A DNA stretch of 11,690 nt, from assembly GCA_013152765.1 (NCBI GenBank), contig JAADFT010000546.1:1-11690 (forward strand), read 5' to 3'. This DNA is from Calditrichota bacterium. GTDB taxonomy: Bacteria; Zhuqueibacterota; Zhuqueibacteria; Oleimicrobiales; Geothermoviventaceae. This document shows, piece by piece, positions 1 through 7,357 of this stretch. The notes below the pieces were generated by a model that was given only the letters and a program-made list of their open reading frames with translations, ran no database searches and was not told the DNA's origin. The position numbers and the translations under genes were made by a program. Each line of letters begins with the position of its first letter. Positions within the stretch are counted from its first letter, which is position 1.

Positions 1-34
1 TCAGGAGCCACTGGGTTCCAAACACCTTCCTCAT
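1..34 (-). CDS. 5' end of a gene running off the window (11 codons)
   Basis: An ATG at 34..32 is preceded by a clear Shine-Dalgarno sequence (GAGGAG, 6 nt spacer). It opens a frame that stays open to the window edge and reads M-R-K-V-F-G-T-Q-W-L-L. A basic start followed by hydrophobic residues fits the beginning of a signal peptide, but 11 residues cannot identify a family. It starts 99 nt after the stop of the TonB-dependent receptor on the same strand, with no convincing terminator between, so it is probably the next gene of that operon. In FCB-type bacteria such receptors are often followed by another envelope protein; applying that here is inference. Confidence 0.55.
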   Translation of the reverse strand, partial: MRKVFGTQWLL

Positions 35-133
35 AGCGTTCTCCTCATCATGTCCAGGTGTGGGTTTGCCATCTGCCAACGTCGAGCAAACGCCAAACTG
101 ACGTCAGCATTCGTCAGCTCCGACTCAACATCG

Positions 134-3100
134 TCAGAAGTACAAACGAATGCCGAAGAATACGTCGCGTTTCTCCAGGAACAGCCAGGGGGTAAATCCG
201 GGCAGATCACCTTTGTTATCTCCAGGCCTGCCGGTGGTATTCTTGAAGGTACCGTCCGTGTTCTCGTTTTCGCTCGTGTAGCCCAGAGAGTACAGGTAGT
301 TCTGCACCTGATTCTTCCACCATTTGTGGCCGTCCCAGGCCCAGTCCGCGCGGGTCGACACGTCGTTCTGCCACCGACTGAAGTACGTCATGTTCTTGTT
401 GTTGAACAGGTTGATGACGTCGATGTACAGGTACGACCGCACGCCAAACAGGCTGGCAAGCTCCTTCTGGAAGCGCAGATCCCAGCGCTGGTACGGTTTC
501 CAGCGCATGTTGTACTCCACGAGCGGGATCTTGGCCGGGTTCCACGTGAAGTGGCGGCCACGTTTCCAGTTGTAGAGCAGGCCGATGTCGATTCCACCCA
601 GCAGAGAGAAGCCACCCACACTTGGACCGAAGTTCTGCGGGGAGTGGAGCATCAGGTTCAGCTTGATCACCGGCCGCACGTCCGGCTTCGACACCTCCGT
701 CGACACCTGACGCGGCTGACGGCTCGGATCCTCGTAGAAACGGTCGTAGCCAAAGGATCCGCCACTCTCGACCATGTAGTTCAAGCTGGCCCAACCGCTG
801 ATCCAGTGGTACACCTCCGGGCGCAACTCCAGGAAGGCCTCCAGACCACGAATGTCGCGGAAGTGGATGTTGGTGGTGTAGTAGTAGTAGCGACCACCGT
901 AGCCCAGCGGGTAGTAGCGGACCGAACCGATCTCGTTGTTGACGTCCTTGTAGTAGCTCGTCACCCGGAGCAAAACCTTGTTAAAGAGGTTGTGCTCGTA
1001 GCCGAGCTCGTACTGGATCGTCCTCGGCGGTGCCACACCCGGATTACCGATCTGGTTGATCAGGTTGCCGCGACGGGTGTCGTAGCGGATGCGGTAGCGG
1101 TAGTACGCCGACGGCCACTGATACATGTGCCCGTAGTTGAAGAACAGCTTGGCCACATCGCTGATCGGATGCGAAATGCCCAGGCGCGGGCTCAACAGCA
1201 GCTTGGTCACATGCTTCAGCGGAATTACTTCAAAGGTGTTGTAGTCGCCGTTCTCATCCAGCGTGTGTCCGGGCAACAGGTAACGGCTCCAGGGGCCTGC
1301 CACCGTGTCGTCCGTAGCGCTGACGTTGATCATCGGGAAGTCCGCCGTCCGGATCCAGTCGGCGCGCAGACCGACGTTGGCGACAAAACCCGAGAACTCC
1401 ATCTTGTCCTGGGCGTAGATGCCGCCCCAGAGCTCGCCGTCCACCTTCGAATTCTCGAGGCTACCACCGTTCACCGACGGGTCAATGCGCTCGTACAGGA
1501 GGCGGATCTTGTCGCGATGCAACTGGAAGCCGGCATCGATCTGGTGATGCGGGGTCACCTGGCTCACGATCGAGTAAGCCAGATCGAACGACCGCGAGTA
1601 CGTCAGGTTGTTCTGGACGTTACACGACTCCATCCGGTACTCGCCCGTGATGTCGCGCCAGTTGATAGGACCGTAGCCCTTCGGCGCCTCGTCGTACCAG
1701 TAGTCGCCAATCTTGATCAGCGCCCAGTCGCGCCAGTGGTCCCAACCCTCGGCGCCAGCTCTGGCCATCGAGTCCGCGTAGGCCTCGGTCCCGATGTTAC
1801 CCTGGTTCACGCCCGATGGGCCACCAGAGGTAGGCATACCTTCGTTACGCACCGGACCGTAGCGACCGATCTTGAGGCCGCTGGTGCCAGGCATCGGAGC
1901 GGTGTTCCGGTAGTGGTCGATTTCGCCGTAGTCGATGCCCGCGATGGAAACGCGCAGTTCCTGGTAGGTTTTCTGAGAGAGCGTGTGCGTCAGGCTCACG
2001 TTGTAGATGTAGCGAGAACGCGTACCAGGCGTCTGGCAATCCAGGTACCACATTTTGTTGGTCGAACCGAGCGTGTAGAACGGGTTCATCGAAATCCAGC
2101 CCGTCGTGCCCGGTCCCTGACCTCCGTTGGTACCTTTCTGGTAGGAGTAGAATCCACCGAGATTCACCTTCAAGTTCTTGCCGAACCAGGTCGTGATCTT
2201 GGCGCGAACGCGATCCTCGTGGTAGTCGCGCTCAGGCGAGGGGTAGGCGTACTCGGTTTGCTCTTTGTAGTAGCTCACAAAGAAGGTCGTCTTGTTCAGG
2301 TTGTAAAGGAACGGAACCGGCCCACCGAAGGTGACATCGGCACGGTAGTCGGGATCCAGTCCCTCTTCCTGCCACACGAGGTCGTCGGGATTGATTCCAT
2401 CCTTGAACTTGACGATGCCCATCTTGGCCAGTTTCTTGAGCATCTCGATGGAATCTTTGGAGCGGTGACGCCACAACCAGCGCGCGTACAGCTCCTGGGG
2501 TTTCCCGTAGTGGGGATCACCGGGTTTCAGCCGCTGCGTAGCGACGTTGTTCCAACCCTCGAAGAATGTGCTAATGTCATCACCATTCTTGTCCTTGCCC
2601 TGACCCGTGTTGGAAATGGCGTTGGGATCCCAATTGCCATTGGCGTCCCAAACGGTTGTGAAGGGCTGGCAAACCGGTGACTCGTGGGAGAAAATAGAGG
2701 GCCCAAAGTGCTTCAGTCCAGGTGGGCTGTACTGGAAGTTCACACTTCCATGGTACTTGGGGCCACCTTCCTTAGTAACCACGTTCACCAGACCGGAACG
2801 CAGGTTGCCGTAGCGAGCGCTGAATCCACCGGTCTGGAGCTTGATCTCCTGAACGGCATCCAGGTTGACCCGGTAGTACGGTCTCTGAACCAGCGGGTCC
2901 GTCTGGGGAACGCCGTCCACGATGAACTGCGACTCTTCCAGGCTCGACCCACGGATGCCTGGCCGGTCTTCCCACGCGCTCACGGCGTCCACACCCACCT
3001 GCGCCGTGACCACGTTGGCCACGTTCTGGTAACGCCCGGTGCTCAGTTCCTCTGGGTCGATGTTTCGCTCTGTTCCGGAGATGTCAGGCTGCACGATCGG

Positions 3101-3478
3101 CCTTTGGGCGGTGACCACGACCTCTTTCCCCTCCACAACCTGCTGTTGCAGGCTGAAATTGACGGTGGTGGTCAGGTCGATGGACACGCGCACACCTTTC
3201 TGGACCACGGGGGAATAACCGATCATTTGTGCCCGCAGAGTGTACAACCCCGGAGGCACATTGATGATGAAGTACTCGCCGTTTTCGTCAGTGGCCGCAC
3301 CCATTTGCGTGCCTTCGATGATCACGTTGGCGCCGGGTAGCGGATCACCTGTAGCGGCGTCGACAACTTTTCCGGCGATTTTGCCGGTCGTCCCGGCCAT
3401 GGCCGCTGGCGACAGCCCCGCTACCACCAGGGCCAGAGCGGCGATCATGCCCAGAAGCTTAAATGTCGATCCTTTCAT
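134..3478 (-). CDS. TonB-dependent outer-membrane receptor with N-terminal carboxypeptidase-regulatory-like domain
   Basis: This 1114-residue protein is an outer-membrane receptor of the type that imports a bound ligand using TonB/ExbBD energy. Residues 1-28 form a signal peptide (basic start, hydrophobic core, A-M-A before the likely cut). Residues about 32-115 are a carboxypeptidase-regulatory-like beta-sandwich (G-K-V-V-D, G-D-P-L-P-G-A-N-V, then D-E-N-G-E-Y and P-P-G-L-Y-T). A TonB-box-like stretch (K-E-V-V-V-T-A) lies at 118-124. The plug spans about 125-236, with G-I-R-G at 174-177, F-I-V-D-G-V at 185-190 and a G-L-V-N-V-V-T segment near 229-235. The rest is an aromatic-rich barrel ending in phenylalanine, as outer-membrane proteins usually do. 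The ATG is 8 nt after AAAGGA. The length is normal for this subclass. No SusD-like partner is visible, so the ligand cannot be named. A long leader lies upstream. Confidence 0.93.
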   Translation of the reverse strand: MKGSTFKLLGMIAALALVVAGLSPAAMAGTTGKIAGKVVDAATGDPLPGANVIIEGTQMGAATDENGEYFIINVPPGLYTLRAQMIGYSPVVQKGVRVSIDLTTTVNFSLQQQVVEGKEVVVTAQRPIVQPDISGTERNIDPEELSTGRYQNVANVVTAQVGVDAVSAWEDRPGIRGSSLEESQFIVDGVPQTDPLVQRPYYRVNLDAVQEIKLQTGGFSARYGNLRSGLVNVVTKEGGPKYHGSVNFQYSPPGLKHFGPSIFSHESPVCQPFTTVWDANGNWDPNAISNTGQGKDKNGDDISTFFEGWNNVATQRLKPGDPHYGKPQELYARWLWRHRSKDSIEMLKKLAKMGIVKFKDGINPDDLVWQEEGLDPDYRADVTFGGPVPFLYNLNKTTFFVSYYKEQTEYAYPSPERDYHEDRVRAKITTWFGKNLKVNLGGFYSYQKGTNGGQGPGTTGWISMNPFYTLGSTNKMWYLDCQTPGTRSRYIYNVSLTHTLSQKTYQELRVSIAGIDYGEIDHYRNTAPMPGTSGLKIGRYGPVRNEGMPTSGGPSGVNQGNIGTEAYADSMARAGAEGWDHWRDWALIKIGDYWYDEAPKGYGPINWRDITGEYRMESCNVQNNLTYSRSFDLAYSIVSQVTPHHQIDAGFQLHRDKIRLLYERIDPSVNGGSLENSKVDGELWGGIYAQDKMEFSGFVANVGLRADWIRTADFPMINVSATDDTVAGPWSRYLLPGHTLDENGDYNTFEVIPLKHVTKLLLSPRLGISHPISDVAKLFFNYGHMYQWPSAYYRYRIRYDTRRGNLINQIGNPGVAPPRTIQYELGYEHNLFNKVLLRVTSYYKDVNNEIGSVRYYPLGYGGRYYYYTTNIHFRDIRGLEAFLELRPEVYHWISGWASLNYMVESGGSFGYDRFYEDPSRQPRQVSTEVSKPDVRPVIKLNLMLHSPQNFGPSVGGFSLLGGIDIGLLYNWKRGRHFTWNPAKIPLVEYNMRWKPYQRWDLRFQKELASLFGVRSYLYIDVINLFNNKNMTYFSRWQNDVSTRADWAWDGHKWWKNQVQNYLYSLGYTSENENTDGTFKNTTGRPGDNKGDLPGFTPWLFLEKRDVFFGIRLYF

Positions 3479-4441
3479 TGGCTCATTCCTTTGCTTTTCC
3501 GTGGTTCTTTCGACGACGGCTAACCGACCCCCTCAAAGCGTCTTCGTTTGGCGGCCTCACCTCCTTTCCCAATTTTTGTTTTCTAAATTCCCCCGCAGAA
3601 CGTCGTCTCGCAAGTTCTGGTCTACCACCTCCTCTCTTCGGTGTAGTTGTGGTTGAGTTCGGTCCATGCCGCGAGCGGTCGCCTGGCCTTGTCATGGCGA
3701 ACAGTGCGTCCAGTTAACCTTGCCACTGTGCTTCTGAACATGCCCGACCGACCGCACACAAAATCCTCTCCATCTTCGAAGCAAGGTACGAGGAACAATC
3801 CGTGCAAAAGCAGGAAGCGTTGCTGAAACAACAGCCCAGCCTCTCTAAACCAGTGCTGTCGCGCACTTGGGTCACGTACTCAACAGCAAGCCGCACTGGC
3901 TTGGGCTACCGAATCTAACGTGGCGGTTAGAGGTCTTCCTTGCGGTCGAGGCACTACCTCGCTTCCCGTGAAAGGTGCAGACAACTTTAGCGCAACTGCT
4001 GATCCGCGGTCCGGACTAATTCCGCACAAACCGTAGCACGAAACGCAGCATACACACTGTTTCTGGCGTGGAGTAACCGACGCCAACCAAATGGCCGTGC
4101 CCCGAACGCACCATTCCAAGGGAATTTGGGTAAGGCAGGTTCGTAAGAGAGGGCAGACCACCTGGAAAGTTGAGCGAATGAAGAAATCTCAGAAAGACCT
4201 TCGGAAGGGATCGGGGTCGTTTGGGCGCTTTCCACCGACATGAGCCATCCAAAATTCCTTCGACCCCATTTGGACGCACTCCTGCCCCCACCAATTCGGT
4301 CAACTGTGTTCGTCTCTCCCCACCCGCACCCACCGGCCTCAGGTTGAAAAGGTTTGATCAAGGGAGAGTCCACGTCACATCCTCTTGGTCGTTAGCAGGC
4401 ACACGTTCCCCCTCTGCTGTTACCGTTACCAGCTCTGCGCG
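3479..4441 (-). other. Long non-coding leader region between promoter and TonB receptor (no convincing gene)
   Basis: About 960 nt separate the predicted promoter (4442-4470) from the receptor start. Open frames here, up to 128 codons (3987-4373), have residue compositions typical of chance frames and no recognisable domain, and they overlap each other. Short inverted repeats are present: TCTAAC/GTTAGA with a 6-nt loop near 3914-3931, an ATTCC/GGAAT hairpin near 4112-4124, and GGCGT/ACGCC near 4065-4084. None is followed by a T-run, so none is a good terminator. I see no riboswitch I can name. The stretch may be a long 5' leader, a separate small RNA gene, or a decayed gene. Confidence 0.5.
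3557..3667 (-). other. Candidate 36-codon leader ORF ending in a strong Shine-Dalgarno sequence
   Basis: In the receptor leader an ATG (3667..3665) opens 36 codons of charged sequence ending in TGA at 3559..3557. That stop is embedded in AAAGGAGGTGA (3557-3567), an 11-nt match to the full anti-Shine-Dalgarno complement. A second strong site, AGAGGAGGTGG (3625-3635), lies inside the ORF. Neither site is followed at normal spacing by ATG, GTG or TTG; the only nearby candidates are a TTG 14 nt after the upper site and a GTG overlapping each site. The ATG itself has no visible ribosome site, which argues against a normal gene. A leader peptide, ribosome standby sites or chance are all possible. 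Confidence 0.2.
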
Positions 4442-4470
4442 AAATTAGCAAGGTTGCAACAATTTGTCAA
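4442..4470 (-). promoter_or_regulatory. Sigma70-like promoter facing the TonB receptor
   Basis: On the minus strand a perfect -35 (TTGACA, 4470..4465) is followed after 17 nt by TAATTT (4447..4442), then CG. The sequence upstream of the -35 is very A/T-rich (4471-4512), like an UP element. The spacer contains the 8-bp palindrome GTTGCAAC. It is the only good promoter found upstream of the receptor and would start transcription near 4435. The -35 and spacing are strong; the -10 is only a partial match to TATAAT but agrees with the other promoters in this window. Confidence 0.6.
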
Positions 4471-4639
4471 GAGAAATTTGAGGATTGTTCAATTTTTTCT
4501 GGAAATATTAACGCGAAAGGCAGGACTCTTTCCCCCTTGGAATGTCTTGCGCGCTGAACTCAACTCTGTGGTGGGCAACGGCTTAGCACCGCCACACAAC
4601 CGGGAGCCGCCCCTGCGTCGCCGGTTCGTTCACGCAACG

Positions 4640-4668
4640 AAAAACCCGACCTGTTGTCAGGTCGGGTT
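4640..4668 (-). terminator. Intrinsic terminator after tRNA-Pro
   Basis: An 11-bp perfect stem (AACCCGACCTG at 4643-4653 pairing with CAGGTCGGGTT at 4658-4668) has a 4-nt loop. Reading on the minus strand it runs into five Ts (4644..4640). It begins 9 nt after the tRNA 3' end and would end the zinc-ribbon/rdgB/tRNA transcript. In the plus direction the stem is not followed by a T-run, so its polarity is clear. Confidence 0.88.
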
Positions 4669-4676
4669 CCGTAAAG

Positions 4677-4751
4677 TCGGGGCGCCGAGATTCGAACTCG
4701 GGACCTCCTGCTCCCAAAGCAGGCGCGCTAACCGGGCTGCGCTACGCCCCG
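4677..4751 (-). tRNA. tRNA-Pro (anticodon UGG)
   Basis: The 75-nt sequence folds into a complete cloverleaf. The 7-bp acceptor stem is CGGGGCG/CGCCCCG with discriminator A. The D stem is GCGC/GCGC, the anticodon stem CCTGC/GCAGG with loop TTTGGGA (anticodon TGG), the variable loop has 5 nt, and the T stem CCGAG/CTCGG carries loop TTCGAAT. A C at the first base pair is typical of bacterial tRNA-Pro. The 3' CCA is not encoded and must be added by nucleotidyltransferase. It starts only 13 nt after the rdgB stop and has no room for its own promoter except inside rdgB, so it is most simply processed from the rdgB transcript. Confidence 0.95.
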
Positions 4752-4764
4752 TCTCTGGCATGCT

Positions 4765-5388
4765 TCAATTCGCGCTGCTTTCACCCCCGTCCCAGGCCAT
4801 CAGGATCTCCGCAGCCTTTCGAAACGCTTTGCCCCTGTGGCTGATGGCATTCTTCTCTTCGGTGCTCATTTCGGCAAACGTCTTGCCCACTTCTGGCACG
4901 AAAAACACAGGGTCGTAGCCAAATCCGCCTTCACCACGAGGCTCTTCCAGGATGACCCCTTCGCACACACCCTCGGCTGTTACTTCGCGTTCGCCGTCTA
5001 CGATGGCGGCCACACACCGGAACCGCGCCGCCCGTTTCTCTCGCGGTACACCCTGCAGTTCCCGAAGCAGCTTCTGCACGTTGTCCGCATAGGTGGCGTT
5101 CTCCCCCGCGTAGCGACTCGAGTAAACCCCTGGGCGACCGCCCAGAGCGTCAACTTCCAGACCGGTGTCGTCGGCCACTGTCAAAAGCCCTGTTGCGGCG
5201 GCCACTTCTCGCGCCTTCTTCAGGGCGTTCTCTTCAAGAGTAGCGCCGTCCTCCTCTACCTCCGGAAAATCGTCGAAATCGTCCAGAGTGAGTAGCTTAA
5301 AACGCTCAGGATCCAGCAGACGTGCAATTTCGCGCAGCTTGTCGCGATTTCGCGTTGCCAGTACTACTCGGCGCCGTTCAGCAGCCAC
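4765..5388 (-). CDS. rdgB: XTP/dITP diphosphatase (RdgB/HAM1 family)
   Basis: This 207-residue cytoplasmic enzyme belongs to the family that hydrolyses non-canonical purine triphosphates (dITP, XTP, ITP) to monophosphate and pyrophosphate, keeping deaminated bases out of nucleic acids. All family motifs are present: A-T-R-N-R-D-K at 11-17 (substrate and phosphate binding), the E-E-N-A-L-K-K-A-R segment at 52-60, V-A-D-D-T-G-L at 71-77 with the metal/catalytic aspartates D73-D74, R-P-G-V-Y-S-S-R-Y at 85-93, G-G-F-G-Y-D-P at 154-160, and S-H-R-G-K-A at 183-188. Length is normal (about 200). The start is GTG, supported by GGGGAG 4 nt upstream. That ribosome site overlaps the TAG stop of the zinc-ribbon gene (9-nt intergenic gap), so translation is probably coupled. 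tRNA-Pro follows directly. Confidence 0.95.
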   Translation of the reverse strand: MAAERRRVVLATRNRDKLREIARLLDPERFKLLTLDDFDDFPEVEEDGATLEENALKKAREVAAATGLLTVADDTGLEVDALGGRPGVYSSRYAGENATYADNVQKLLRELQGVPREKRAARFRCVAAIVDGEREVTAEGVCEGVILEEPRGEGGFGYDPVFFVPEVGKTFAEMSTEEKNAISHRGKAFRKAAEILMAWDGGESSAN

Positions 5389-5397
5389 AGAACTCCC

Positions 5398-5601
5398 CTA
5401 CCCGCCAAATACTTCGTCGTGGTTGCACTTGCAAACCATTACTATGCTGGTGTTAAAGCGCCACGCTCCCGTCCGTGGGCTTTTCTCCGAACTGATCACC
5501 TTGACGGGCTTCAGAGGCTCCCCACAAACGGGACAGTGGGAGTAGAAGTCCATGGTTTGCTTGCGCAGTTTATCAACGAAGGACCGTTCTCTTTTGGCCA
5601 T
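5398..5601 (-). CDS. Small zinc-ribbon protein upstream of rdgB
   Basis: This 67-residue cytoplasmic protein has a basic N-terminus and two cysteine clusters: C-P-V-C at 23-26, and C-K-C at 57-59 followed by H61. The spacing fits a four-cysteine zinc ribbon with about 30 residues of beta-hairpin between knuckles. I do not recognise a named family and assign no function. The ATG has AGGAG 7 nt upstream, and a promoter sits about 65 nt further up. Its stop lies 9 nt before the rdgB GTG, making it the first gene of the zinc-ribbon/rdgB/tRNA-Pro operon. Position suggests a housekeeping or nucleic-acid-related role, which is inference. Coding is well supported by the ribosome site, the motif and the tight packing. 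Confidence 0.82.
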   Translation of the reverse strand: MAKRERSFVDKLRKQTMDFYSHCPVCGEPLKPVKVISSEKSPRTGAWRFNTSIVMVCKCNHDEVFGG

Positions 5602-5666
5602 CCTGAAACTCCTCTTTCGATTTCTCGCGGTACCTCAGTGGTTCTCGCCCAATTTGCAGCGCGTCT

Positions 5667-5694
5667 AAGTTAAAAATTCTCAGGAAAAAGTCAA
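5667..5694 (-). promoter_or_regulatory. Promoter for the zinc-ribbon/rdgB/tRNA-Pro operon
   Basis: On the minus strand TTGACT (5694..5689, one mismatch to TTGACA) is followed after 16 nt by TAACTT (5672..5667). The spacer is T-rich. Transcription would begin about 60 nt before the zinc-ribbon ATG. The -10 is weak against TATAAT but resembles the other -10 elements in this window (TAA..T). No better promoter lies between the barrel gene and this operon. Confidence 0.5.
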
Positions 5695-5785
5695 CAGAAA
5701 CGGACGCGCAGATCCCCCTTTTGCAGCAGCGAGTTTCTACGCCTGCCCCCGGTGTCGCGTTCCAGCCATGCCGCTTAACACGAGC

Positions 5786-5812
5786 AAGAAAATGACCTGT
5801 GCAGGATCACAG
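5786..5812 (-). terminator. Possible weak terminator after the outer-membrane barrel gene
   Basis: About 30 nt after the barrel stop, a 5-bp stem (CTGTG/CACAG, 5797-5812, 6-nt loop) is followed on the minus strand by an interrupted T-rich stretch ending near 5786. The stem is short and the T-run is broken, so this could equally be chance. It lies where the four-gene operon should end and the next promoter begin. Confidence 0.25.
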
Positions 5813-5841
5813 CGGCATCTGGACCGATTTGCCCGGCCCTC

Positions 5842-7119
5842 TCAAAAGCTGGCCTTCAACTCCAGAAACAGACGATCCTGATCCGCCATGCGTCCGAACG
5901 GGGTTCCAGGCCTGCCACCGAAGAACACACCGCCAACAGTGATGTTCAGAGCGTCCGCTGGCTGGTAGTTCACGAAGGCAAGGGCGAAACGATCGTGGGT
6001 GTCTGCGTTCACGACGCCGATCAGCTGCGCGCTCCAGTAATTTGCCGGTTCCCAGTGCAGCCGCGCAGACCACGACGTCCGCCGCCTTGGTTCTGGTGAG
6101 TACGGGACGTGCATCTGCCGCCAGGCGAGAGCGTCGCTCTCCAGGTGTTGCTTCAACCAGCCCTCAAGTACCCACTGAGCTACCAGGCCAAAGTCATCCG
6201 TTGGCGTGTAGTCGAGAGCAAGAACTGTCTGGTAGTGCGGGTTCGGCAGCCACGGATCGGTGCCGCTCAGGTCACGTGTACGCGTGTACGCGCCTTCTCC
6301 ACGAATGCCCCAGCGCCCGAAAACCTTCTGAAAATCCCCTCCAAAGATTTGCACCTTCGGGTAGAATTGCTCGAGGCCCAGTACACAGGGGTCCGGGATG
6401 CAGCGCACCGCCGTTCGCATCTGCGGCTGGTGCTGGTTGCCGCGGTAGTAACTGACGGACCAGTCCACCCCACCCAGGTTGTGCATCAGGCGGAAGGCGA
6501 TCTGCCCGTTGTGCAGCTTCGCCTCAGGCAGCGATGTGCCAAACCAGCGTGGCATCCCGTCCCCTCCGCCGTGCATGCCCGATCCCATTCCGGGGATGCG
6601 GTCCGGAGTAAACACGGGCACAAAAACGCCTTCCAGCGTGAACTGGCCCAGGTAAAGGTCCGCTTTAATCGCGTTCACTGCAAGCCGGTAATCCTCAATC
6701 TCAGCGGAAATGTTCGCGTAGTCCCAGGGGTTGATGTTGTCAGTCGGATTGATCCATTCCGTCTTCCCCCAGAAGATGAATTGCTTGCCGATCCGGAGAT
6801 CCAGCCACGGCGAGTACAGGTCGATGTACATTTCGACCGGGTAGATTTCGACGTTCGCGCCGCGGTCTTCCTGGAACCTGCTTCGCCCCCTGACCTCGTC
6901 CACGTCAAAATCCAGGGATCCGAAGAACGCAGCCCGGTCCCCGAGCGTCTGACTTACGGTCAACTGCATCCGGGTTCCGGTTCTCGAGATGGCGTCGCTG
7001 CTCTCCCAACGGTTGTGGTGGTAAAACTTCACGTAACCACTCAGAGGCGTCTGAGCGAACGACACCATTTGCCAAAACAAAACGCTAACGACGACTCCAA
7101 ATCCGAGACGTCTGTTCAT
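5842..7119 (-). CDS. Outer-membrane beta-barrel protein (DUF1302-like), end of RND/LolA-like operon
   Basis: This 425-residue protein has a signal peptide (residues 1-22, cut after S-F-A), alternating aromatic/polar strands throughout, and a C-terminal phenylalanine (L-E-L-K-A-S-F), all signs of an outer-membrane barrel. The segment at 108-134 (L-R-I-G-K-Q, F-W-G, N-P-T-D-N-I-N-P-W-D-Y) resembles the conserved turn of DUF1302-type porins, which often sit beside RND pumps and LolA-fold proteins. A Gly/Met-rich loop (177-190) and a C-x4-C pair (C240, C245), possibly a disulfide, mark predicted outer loops. Its likely role is the outer-membrane station of the transport system encoded just upstream. 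The ATG at 7119 has only a weak ribosome site (GCGGGTAAAG). It lies 238 nt after the LolA-like gene, so a separate promoter is possible, though I see none. Family assignment is tentative. Confidence 0.78.
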   Translation of the reverse strand: MNRRLGFGVVVSVLFWQMVSFAQTPLSGYVKFYHHNRWESSDAISRTGTRMQLTVSQTLGDRAAFFGSLDFDVDEVRGRSRFQEDRGANVEIYPVEMYIDLYSPWLDLRIGKQFIFWGKTEWINPTDNINPWDYANISAEIEDYRLAVNAIKADLYLGQFTLEGVFVPVFTPDRIPGMGSGMHGGGDGMPRWFGTSLPEAKLHNGQIAFRLMHNLGGVDWSVSYYRGNQHQPQMRTAVRCIPDPCVLGLEQFYPKVQIFGGDFQKVFGRWGIRGEGAYTRTRDLSGTDPWLPNPHYQTVLALDYTPTDDFGLVAQWVLEGWLKQHLESDALAWRQMHVPYSPEPRRRTSWSARLHWEPANYWSAQLIGVVNADTHDRFALAFVNYQPADALNITVGGVFFGGRPGTPFGRMADQDRLFLELKASF

Positions 7120-7357
7120 GGCTTTACCCGCTTTTTGGGTTCCAATGCAGCTTGCCCCGCAAAGACGGTTCCAAGTTCACTCTACAAACCATCCGATGGA
7201 ACGATTGTCGCACTGACTCATCATTTCGGGGCAGCGGCTCGGCAGTGCAGACCGTGTCCGTCCGGCTCAAGCCCGCCACCCTCTCCAGCACTTCCCGCCA
7301 CGGCGCGAACAGACAGGCACGCTCCTGGCGAACCGAAGGCTCCGCGCCTCCCGGGTC
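7120..7357 (-). other. Intergenic gap with in-frame open extension after the LolA-like gene
   Basis: This 238-nt gap is unusually long inside an otherwise tight operon. The reading frame of the LolA-like gene stays open for 77 codons past its TGA, up to TAA at 7126..7124, just before the barrel ATG. Internal GTG codons could start a peptide of about 55 residues, but none has a good ribosome site, and the translated sequence matches nothing I recognise. The LolA-like protein ends where its family normally ends, so the extension is probably chance. No promoter or terminator stands out. Confidence 0.3.

Noticed and set aside
98..117. CTGACG/CGTCAG inverted repeat after the TonB receptor as a terminator
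   Set aside because: Six-base-pair stem with an 8-nt loop and no T-run; the next gene begins about 60 nt later with a good ribosome site.
50..2680. 876-codon open frame on the plus strand, antisense to the TonB receptor
   Set aside because: Its translation is rich in V, R, H and L with no domain, as expected from the reverse strand of a GC-rich gene; the minus-strand frame has a full signal peptide, plug and barrel.
3549..3570. Plus-strand resemblance to the 3' end of 16S rRNA (CACCTCCTTTC)
   Set aside because: It is simply the complement of the Shine-Dalgarno-like site on the minus strand; adjacent 16S sequence does not match.
3483..3695. 70-codon minus-strand frame ending 4 nt before the receptor ATG
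   Set aside because: Extremely R/K/P/T-biased translation with no visible ribosome site; it is more likely a chance frame in the leader than a coupled small gene.
3722..3730. GCCACTGTG on the plus strand, recalling the cobalamin-riboswitch box before a TonB receptor
   Set aside because: It is on the wrong strand for the receptor, and none of the surrounding conserved riboswitch elements is present.
3987..4373. 128-codon minus-strand frame in the long leader
   Set aside because: It starts at a GTG with only a weak AAGAGG site, has no recognisable domain, and overlaps other frames of similar quality.
4640..4751. tRNA gene as an integration site for a mobile element
   Set aside because: No integrase, no duplicated tRNA 3' end and no phage or plasmid genes are visible in the window.
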